From Aurantiochytrium sp. KH105 (taxonomy: Eukaryota > Sar > Bigyra > Thraustochytrida > Thraustochytriidae), in assembly GCA_003116975.1 (NCBI GenBank), contig BGKB01000025.1, positions 310,001 to 374,000 of the forward strand: 64,000 nt of DNA. Reading direction: 5' to 3'. Numbering within the stretch: position 1 is the stretch's first letter; each line of letters opens with the position of its first letter. The position numbers and the translations under genes were made by a program. Of the stretch, positions 30,501-37,162 are shown piece by piece. A model generated the notes under the pieces. The model ran no database searches. It was not told the DNA's origin and saw nothing but the letters and a program-made list of their open reading frames with translations.

Positions 30501-31039
30501 TGCAGCATGAGGTCCCCGCAGACTGGGAGGCACTGTGGGCATATGGCCCCACGTCGGCGCGAGCGTGGCTTCGCGCCGTTGCGTCGCGGCATGCTGCGAT
30601 TGGAAAAATGGGATCGCTTTCGCAAGAGACGCAAGTCGACCTCTCAGATCTCTTTCATCCAGGAACGTACATGAAGGCTTTGCAGCAGCGTACGGCGCGC
30701 GAGCGCGGCGTGTCCATGGACAGTCTGCGTATGCAGTCTTCTTTTGCGGCGCAGCAAAACGCAGTCGTGACCTTGACAGGACTATTGGTGCAAGGTGCGC
30801 TGTTTGACGCATCGAGCCAGCGTTTGCAAGAGCCTGCGTCTGATGCGCCCGAGGTCGTTCCTGCACCTGACTGCCATGTCTCATTCGTCGAGTGCAATGA
30901 CGATGACGATGACGGCGAAGATCAGCAGCGCATTCCGCTGTATACGAGTCTGGAGCGCGAGCATCTCTTACTTGAGCTCGATATCAAAGCGGCGCGGCAC
31001 GTCGTCACGGCGGGCGTGGCCGTCTTTATTGGAGAATAA
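18533..31039 (+). CDS. DYNC2H1: Cytoplasmic dynein-2 (IFT) heavy chain
   Basis: 4168 residues in one uninterrupted exon, near the usual ~4300 for dynein-2. It is the motor of retrograde intraflagellar transport, moving IFT trains from ciliary tip to base. Tail and linker occupy about 1-1560. AAA1 has Walker A GPAGTGKT (K1606) and Walker B CFDEFNR (E1653). AAA2 has GPSGCGKT (K1900), AAA3 GPPGCGKG (K2198). AAA4 has GRSGVGRRT (2523-2531), where Arg replaces the Walker lysine; this is the dynein-2 signature and not damage. The stalk coiled coils lie at about 2755-2860 and 2955-3055 around the microtubule-binding domain, followed by AAA5, AAA6 and the C-terminal domain. [20 protein letters not shown] and [14 protein letters not shown] match dynein-2 better than dynein-1 or axonemal chains. 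The ATG at 18533 opens [11 protein letters not shown]. It implies a ciliated or flagellated life stage. Confidence 0.97.
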   Translation: [4168 protein letters not shown]

Positions 31040-31054
31040 GTGAATGACTTTTTG

Positions 31055-31434
31055 TGAAGAAGAAAGTATATTGACAACTTGAACGGTCACGGTGGTGTTC
31101 TTCTCGCTCTTGAGAATGACGGCCTTAACGGAGACGGAAGATTGCGCGATTTGTAGCGGATATCGTGGACGACGACCGCGACGAACGAATTGCAATTGAG
31201 CCTGGCTTGATTTGATTTAACAAAAAAAGAATAGTCTTGCTTGAAGTTCGCGAGGCAATGCACATGAATTGGCTTTGTGTCACAGGTTAAGACCTGTGGA
31301 GAAAGGGTCCCTCTCGCTCATGGTGCTGCGCTGTGAAGTGAGCTGGCTGCGAAGCGGGCTGACTGTCTCGTCTTCGAAAGGGTTGGAGCAAGGCGACGTG
31401 ACGAATTGCAGCATGGCAAAGATAGAACTTGGGC
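31055..31434 (-). pseudogene. Decayed tandem duplicate of TRAPPC5 exon 2
   Basis: Immediately after the TRAPPC5 stop codon the same strand repeats a degraded version of its last exon. In order it shows FAMLQFVTSPC (intact gene: VAILQFITSTC), PFEDET (TFYDKET), ALPRELQAR (SMPRELQGR), LNCNSF (LNCASF) and, in another frame, QSSVSVKAVILKSEKNT (QFPASVRAVFLNNEKNT) then VTVQVVN. It carries an in-frame TGA, an insertion of about 33 bp after PRELQ and at least one frameshift, so it cannot make protein. It occupies the gap between TRAPPC5 and the convergent dynein gene, and is probably antisense to the dynein 3' UTR. Confidence 0.85.
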
Positions 31435-32067
31435 CTAATTTGCTGATGATTTATCGAAGAATTTGACAACATAGACGGTCGTAGCGGTGTTCTTTTCATT
31501 GTTGAGAAAGACCGCACGGACCGAGGCGGGGAATTGCGCTGCATGTAGGAGGCCGCGGATGAGACCTGCGTTGAATGAAGCGCAGTTGAGCCTTCCTTGT
31601 AGCTCGCGAGGCATAGAAATAAAGTGGCTTGGTACAGGATCGTCCTCGTGGATGAAGAATTCGTTTTCGTTGGCAGTGCTGCGTTGAAGCGACTTTGTTT
31701 CCTTGTCGTAGAATGTTTTCCAGCACGTTGACGTGATGAACTGCAGGATGGCGACGGGCGTTGTGTCACGTTTTTTGGGGCGTTCCCTTGCCACAATCAA
31801 GTTAAGCATGCGCCAGCCTACGCTGTGGCCAAGCTCTTTGAGTCTGTGCGTCTCTCATCCTCGTCCTGTTAGTGCGCGCTTGCTCGCTGCACGTCGTCGC
31901 GCTCCGCAAGCTATCTTGCAAGCATGCAAAACTTACCGCTCCTCGAGATCATGAGCGTCCACCACCTTTTGCTGGCAGTACTGAAAGGCCTCGGCGAAGA
32001 GCAGTGCGAAGGCGCTGCGGCTCACTTGCCGCGAGCCCTGCGGCAGCGGCCGCGAGACGATGTCCAT
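31435..32067 (-). CDS. TRAPPC5: TRAPP complex subunit 5 (TRS31), two exons
   Basis: Exon 1 is 31937-32067 (starts MDIVSRPLPQ) and exon 2 is 31435-31843, joined across a 93-bp intron (31844-31936) with donor GCG|GTAAGT and acceptor GCACAG|A. Spliced length is 540 nt, 179 residues, close to animal TRAPPC5 (188). The splice rebuilds the conserved run DLEERLKELG HSVGWRMLNL, matching the L-x-x-LG-x-x-VG-x-R segment. Further matches are SRSAFALLFAEAFQYCQ, IVARER, FISMPRELQGRLNCASFNAG and FPASVRAV. The protein is a core bet3-fold subunit of TRAPPII/III, the exchange factor for Rab1/Rab11 in ER-Golgi and Golgi traffic. The C-terminus is slightly short, ending in KFFDKSSAN. It converges with the dynein gene, with its own pseudogene copy lying in between. 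Confidence 0.92.
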
Positions 32068-32369
32068 GGTAGGATCGCAGCGTAGTATTTATGATCTATC
32101 CCGACGACGACCTTTGGCGACGGAAAGTCTTGAAAGGAGAAAAAGGACTTTTTATTTTATTTATTTTATTTTAGGATTTTTCGTCGGGATTTTTAGGATT
32201 TCACAAAGCAAGCTAAAAGCAGCAGCAGCAGCAGTAACACAAAGCCATAGAAAGGTGGCATACCGCCAATCTTTGTCGCTGATGCGGCGGCCGGGTTGTT
32301 AGAAACGAACGAAGATGTGTTTGAGAATGAAAAAGGATTATTGTTTGGTCCGATTGTGCCAAGATTCTT
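32068..32369. other. Short intergenic region between WD40 and TRAPPC5 genes
   Basis: This is the TRAPPC5 promoter and the WD40 3' flank, both on the minus strand. It contains a TTTTATTTTATTT run (32149-32172) and an AGC repeat (32217-32234). No gene seen. Confidence 0.5.
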
Positions 32370-33344
32370 TTACCATAGCAAACCCAGGCCCAAGTTGAGG
32401 TAATGAAACATGACTTCGTGAAGAAAGACCCCAGATATAGAATCAGAATCCCAGACAAGCTCGAAAAGGTGATTTACCTGGAAGGCAAATAAGAATGAGG
32501 GAATCAGTTTCCCTTTCTTGGTCCCATTCAGTTTGCGCTTGAACGCACCGATTTCGAGATTTAACACCCTGACAGCTCCATCGTCAGTTGCGCAAATGAT
32601 TGTGACGCCCAATGCAGAGACCAATCGCACAAGGTCTGTGTGTCCGCGTAGAGCATTCAAAACATTCCAGGTTCGGATCGTTCCGTCAAAAGACCCACCA
32701 CGAACAACAATGTGACTCTTGGGCGCGAAGAATTGAATCGAGTCCGTATGCCCTTGTAAACTATGATGGCACGACGTAGATTTTGAGTTTCGAATCATTG
32801 GGTCGAGAACCCATTGCCACCGCCAAAACTTTGCAGGTGGATTCAGACAGCGAGTGACGTTGCTGTAAACTTTTGACAGCAAGTATCCGCCCTGTCATGT
32901 CATTCAGAGCAGTAGCGACGAGATTGTCATCAGCAGCGAGGTAATTAATTTTCTCTTCGATTGTGAATGTGCTATTGCACTCGCAATTGATAGGGTCCTG
33001 GAGCCGAACGCATCCGTCTTGATAACTTGAGACATGCGTGGTACTATTATTGCCCATGAAGACGGCACGTGGCGCACTACCAGCTTGGCCACGCAGTTCG
33101 TGCAGGATGCTTCCGGAGTCGAGGTCAGCGAGAAAGAGACCTAGACCCAAGCTTGTTACGACGGCGACGAGACTGGCCTTAGCGGCGACGTGCGCCGCGC
33201 CAGCATTGTTTGGCGTCTTCCTCCCCACAACATCAAAACACCCTGTGCGCTCCAAACCCGCACTGTTTTGTCGTCAAAGCTCGCCGCCACGAGGACCTCG
33301 TCGGACTGCGTGACACCGTACACGCTGCCGCTAATGCGGCCCAT
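32370..33344 (-). pseudogene. WD40-repeat gene with broken reading frame
   Basis: WD40 blades are spread over different minus-strand frames. The first runs from the ATG at 33344 (MGRISGSVYGVTQSDEVLVA, then FDDKTVRVWS). The frame shifts near 33250 to ERTGCFDVVG...SLGLGLFLADLDSGSILHEL, and shifts again near 32765 from SKLKIYVVPS to HSLQGHTDSIQFF, SFDGTIRTWNV, GHTD and TDDGAVRVLNLEI. Sequence just upstream (EVAHVAGVCDGA) is also blade-like but is cut off by a TGA, with a possible original ATG at about 33434. No GT-AG intron of normal size joins the pieces, so I favour a decaying gene or assembly errors; very short non-canonical introns are the alternative. The specific WD40 family is not recognisable. 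Confidence 0.6.
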
Positions 33345-34006
33345 CGCTCCGTCGCAGACGCCCGCGACGTGCGCGACTTCGACTCATTCGCACAATATCG
33401 AGAAGAGGCGCATCGTGCGGAGAAGACGAACCCATCTTGAGCTGGCCAGCCAACCCCGCCCGCCCGAGGAGGCCGCATGAGCCCCACGCTTCGCTTTCCT
33501 CGCGTGCAAATCAAGCGCCACGAAGAGCTAGCGGCCTGCAGCCGAGCCGGACACAGCGGTCCAGAGCGACCGACGGGCGTCGTCGTCGTCGTGGCCAAGG
33601 TCATAACCGCGCGCATCCATTCATTCCGAAGCGTCTCTTCCCCTGCCGGTCCCAGCTCGCACGATGGCGAGCCCCACATCCCGAACGGCGGCTTCTTTGG
33701 ACATGGGTGCGCAATCGGGACGCTCCCGCCGCGGCGCTCCTGCGATGCGGGCGATGAGCCTGAGTTTGCGGTGCGTCGAGGCGCTCCTGCGATGCGTCGA
33801 GCAGCCGGCGGTGCGTCGCGCCGTTCGCTGTCTTCGCATCCCGCGCGTGCCCTGCGTGCAATGTCGTGCATTTCACACAGGTTTGCGGCGGTCGATCGGG
33901 GGATCGATTTATCGCGTCAAGCAGGCAGGCGAGGAGGACACTGCAGACCCGAGTCGCTGGCGGCTCGCTGGCGTGGCGGCGCGCGGTCGCACGCAGGCGC
34001 GCGAGG
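33345..34006. other. Divergent intergenic region
   Basis: This region lies between the WD40 locus (-) and the TMEM104-like gene (+). It contains a near-duplicate motif around GAGGCGCTCCTGCGATGCG (about 33732-33755 and 33777-33800). Frames here are Arg/Ala-rich and not conserved-looking. The frame leading into the TMEM104-like gene is open from 33866, but homology begins only at 34007. Confidence 0.5.
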
Positions 34007-35689
34007 ATGGCGGGCGGGGCGGCGGCGGAGGAGGGCGCGACGTACTCGTCGGGGCTCGCGTTCGTGTACGTGTTCAACCTGGTGGTGGGCTTCGGGGCGC
34101 TGACGCTGCCGTCGGTCTTTTACGGAGCCGGCTATGCGCTGGCGAGCGTGTTCATGGGCGTGCTGGGCACGGTGTCCTTTGCGACGGCGACCTTCGTGGT
34201 GGAGGCCATGGCGGCGGCCAACGCGGTGGACTTTCTTCGGATCGACAAGCGCCATGAAGACCACAAGTACGAGCTGGTCGAGACAGCCGCAGCAGCAGCA
34301 CCGACAACCGCCAGCGCCAGCGGAACGAGCCGCGGCGAGCGGCCGAAGCGACGCGGCCGGGCTCTCTCGTATGATCTGTCCTCTTCTGCAGAAGCAGCAG
34401 GCCAAGAGGCGAGCTCAGGAGAAGCAAAGGGCACGGCCCGCGTCCCCCTCGACGAGGAGGAGTACACGAGGCGACTCGAAGACACGCCCTTCGAACTACG
34501 GCGCAAATTCGAGCTCGGCGACATGGCCAAGCTTCTCTTGGGCGAGACTGCGTACAAAGTTTTGGTGGCGGTAACGGCCGTTTACTTGTATGGAGATCTC
34601 GCCATCTACGCTTCAGCTACGCCAACGACACTGATCTCGTTGTTTCCCGGTAAGCGTGACTCGTTCGAGATTCCCGGTCTCGGATTGACCATTGAAGTGA
34701 ATCGCGAATATGCATACAATGCATGGCTGGGACTTTTTGCGATGGTCGTCGTTCCCTTGTCCTGCCTCAACTTTCAAAAGACCAAGCACCTTCAAATCTT
34801 CACCTGCACATATCGAAACGTGGCTCTGGTCTCTATGATCATGCTAGCGGCAATTCGATACGAGAGGCACGTGAGTTCGGGCCGTGGCGCAGTGGATGGG
34901 GACGAGCCCGATGTGGACCTGCCAAGCTTTCGTCCCGAAGCGCTTCCGAAGCTCTTTGGTGCTGCGACATATTCGTTCATGTGTCACCATTCATTGCCGT
35001 CTATCATCTTTCCCATTGAATCTGTCGCGCGACGAGGTGTTATGAAGATCTTGGCGCTCGACTATGTTGCTATTCTCATTACGTACATGGTGTTGTGCGC
35101 GACCGCGTTTCTTGCCTTTGCTTCTTACCAAGAGTTTATTTGCAAGGAGACCCCTGATACGTACACGTGCGCAATCCAGAAGATCTACATTCTCAACTTT
35201 AGCTCGGGCACGAACCCGTTCTTTGGAGACTTTCTCACGTTGCTGCCGGTCTTTGTATGTTTTACGAACTTTCCCCTCATTGCCATTACTACGCGCAACA
35301 ATCTCACGCCGTGGTTTGATTTCGTGCGCGTGCGGGTTTTTGGTGGCGGTGGCGAGACAAGTGCAATCTCGAGCGAAATGAGGAGGCTTGTGTACTCGCT
35401 GCTCGTGTCTGTGCCTCCAGTGATTGTCGCCTTTTGCATCCACGACGTGAGTCTCATTGTTGAGTTCACCGGCAGCTACGCTGGTTTGGCCCTCGAGTTT
35501 CTCTTTCCGTGCTGGCTCGTTGTTGCGGCACGCAATCGTGTAGATGCGCTTGACCCCAAGGTCAAGGAGGCGAATCCCTTCAAGAGTCCCTTCCAGTCCA
35601 AGTGGGCCGTTTGGATCGTCCTTCTTTGGAGCTTCTTGTCGCTCTCCTTTATCATTTTCCAGCAAATGTTTGGTGATGATGCGCCATGA
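34007..35689 (+). CDS. TMEM104: TMEM104-like putative amino acid transporter (AAAP/SLC38-related)
   Basis: 560 residues, about eleven membrane helices. It follows animal TMEM104 along its length: YSSGLAFVYVFNLVVGFGAL at the start, TATFVVEAMAAANA, an acidic/Ser-rich cytoplasmic loop (about residues 85-155), ELGDMAKLL, VYLYGDLAIYAS, FQKTKHLQIFT, YSFMCHHSLPSIIFPI, TNFPLIAITTRNN, PPVIVAFCIHD and FTGSYAGLALEF. TMEM104 belongs to the amino acid/auxin permease group; its substrate is not established, so transport is inferred from family. I chose the ATG at 34007 (MAGGAAAEEG) because the animal protein begins at the same point (MAG, then YSS) and the 47 upstream codons are Arg-rich with no counterpart. 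Single exon. Confidence 0.9.
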   Translation: MAGGAAAEEGATYSSGLAFVYVFNLVVGFGALTLPSVFYGAGYALASVFMGVLGTVSFATATFVVEAMAAANAVDFLRIDKRHEDHKYELVETAAAAAPTTASASGTSRGERPKRRGRALSYDLSSSAEAAGQEASSGEAKGTARVPLDEEEYTRRLEDTPFELRRKFELGDMAKLLLGETAYKVLVAVTAVYLYGDLAIYASATPTTLISLFPGKRDSFEIPGLGLTIEVNREYAYNAWLGLFAMVVVPLSCLNFQKTKHLQIFTCTYRNVALVSMIMLAAIRYERHVSSGRGAVDGDEPDVDLPSFRPEALPKLFGAATYSFMCHHSLPSIIFPIESVARRGVMKILALDYVAILITYMVLCATAFLAFASYQEFICKETPDTYTCAIQKIYILNFSSGTNPFFGDFLTLLPVFVCFTNFPLIAITTRNNLTPWFDFVRVRVFGGGGETSAISSEMRRLVYSLLVSVPPVIVAFCIHDVSLIVEFTGSYAGLALEFLFPCWLVVAARNRVDALDPKVKEANPFKSPFQSKWAVWIVLLWSFLSLSFIIFQQMFGDDAP

Positions 35690-35955
35690 GCAGCACGCCG
35701 CCGTTTCGTAGCCTCTAATAGGTCGATGTTTAAATCTGAGCTGCTTCGATGAAACAAAAACTAAACCAGACCAAAACAAAACAAAACAAAACAAAACAAA
35801 TCATGATATTGAACTTTGAGCTGACGCGCACCTGTCAATCACGTTTTCGTTTGTTTGCTGCAGAGACTAAGTTATGAGTCGCTCGTTCATTCCTCAACAT
35901 GAGAAAGAGATTGGGGGAAAAAAATCCCCAAAAAAATGCAAAAAAAAAAATTGGT

Positions 35956-36060
35956 TGCCAAGGGCGAGACTCGAACTCGCGACCTATTGCTGTCTTTCAA
36001 AGATACAAGTATCTTAGTTGCTATGAGACAATCGCTACTAACCAACTGAGCCACCTCGGC
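35956..36060 (-). tRNA. tRNA-Met(CAU), elongator type, with intron
   Basis: Acceptor stem GCCGAGG pairs with CCTTGGC, D stem GCT/AGC, anticodon stem ATTGT/GCAAT, T arm GCGAG-TTCGAGT-CTCGC, discriminator A, no encoded CCA. The anticodon loop is CTCATA-A with anticodon CAT. A 30-nt intron after position 37 contains the hairpin AAGATAC/GTATCTT. An A-run at 35941-35950 provides a Pol III T-run terminator on this strand. The exons are identical to the two plus-strand copies. Confidence 0.93.
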
Positions 36061-36873
36061 TAGAAGCTATTTCGCTTCGTTGGAGCACTGGAGACGCTAC
36101 TCATTTATATAACAAATCTTTTAGTCTCATGCGTTCTGTGTGGGTTGTTGTGGACTGAAGACTGGTCAGCTCAACACCAAAGATCGACGGCTCCAGAGAC
36201 ATGAAGAATCGAAAAAGTAGATGTGATCTAGGAACACTTTTCAAAATACATAATAGGTTATTTCAAAATGACGAGAACATAATCTAGCACGACCACACTC
36301 TCTGTAGAGTGTTTCGTAGAGCTGACTGCAGTTTGCACGTCAAGAGAAGGAAAAGGGGAATAGCATGTTTGATTGCATTTCTTACAAGCGCACGAGACCA
36401 GGACTGCAGGGCAACTGTGCAGAGGCTTCTGTCTTTGGTTTGTGAATAATAATCAAAGTAATGGTCTGGTGTGGCGGCACTTGTGTTTGTTGAATCCAGA
36501 ATTTAGTGTTGCAAAGGGATTTTTTTGTCTGACAGTGTCCAACGCAGTCAGCTGTCTGCAAATAAGCATCTTTCGTGCAACCTGTGAAAACTTGCAGTCG
36601 CTTCTATATTTAAATTTTAATTTTCTCCCAGTCCACGTGAGCTTTTCGGACTATCATCCGCAACTTGAAGTGAATCTCACAGTTCGACATGCGCGCCAGG
36701 TTTGACTTTAGACTTTACGTTTGTCGAAGAAGTTGGGCTGGCCCTGAGTTTGGCGTTCCGCATGGCGCTTGGCTGCTTGCCTTTCTTTTCTCCCAACTGT
36801 TGCAAGGCGCACAGCGCGAGAGGACGGCTCCAGAGCCCATTGACACCCGCAGCGAGCGACTACCCAACTGCCT
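36061..36873. other. Intergenic region between tRNA genes
   Basis: AT-rich relative to coding DNA. A 110-codon frame at 36373-36705 opens on a non-ATG codon and shows no recognisable domain. I see no gene. Confidence 0.5.
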
Positions 36874-36978
36874 GCCGAGGTGGCTCAGTTGGTTAGTAGC
36901 GATTGTCTCATAGCATCAAAGGTAGATCTACCTTCGAAAGACAGCAATAGGTCGCGAGTTCGAGTCTCGCCCTTGGCA
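36874..36978 (+). tRNA. tRNA-Met(CAU), elongator type, with intron (copy 2)
   Basis: The exons match the copy at 35956-36060. The 30-nt intron differs in sequence but keeps a hairpin, here the perfect palindrome AAGGTAGATCTACCTT. T-runs at 36982-36987 and 36989-36996 serve as Pol III terminator. It lies 80 bp upstream of copy 3. Confidence 0.93.
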
Positions 36979-37058
36979 TCCTTTTTTGTTTTTTTTGCAT
37001 TCTATCATCGTGGAGGTGCCTGTGACTCAAGTGAACCCTGTGGCTGCGAATCTGACAA

Positions 37059-37162
37059 GCCGAGGTGGCTCAGTTGGTTAGTAGCGATTGTCTCATAGCA
37101 AATAGATACTTGTATCTTTGAAAGACAGCAATAGGTCGCGAGTTCGAGTCTCGCCCTTGGCA
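37059..37162 (+). tRNA. tRNA-Met(CAU), elongator type, with intron (copy 3)
   Basis: Exons are identical to the other two copies. The 29-nt intron resembles copy 1 (AGATAC/GTATCT hairpin) with one base missing. A 14-T run at 37165-37178 is the Pol III terminator. Confidence 0.93.
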
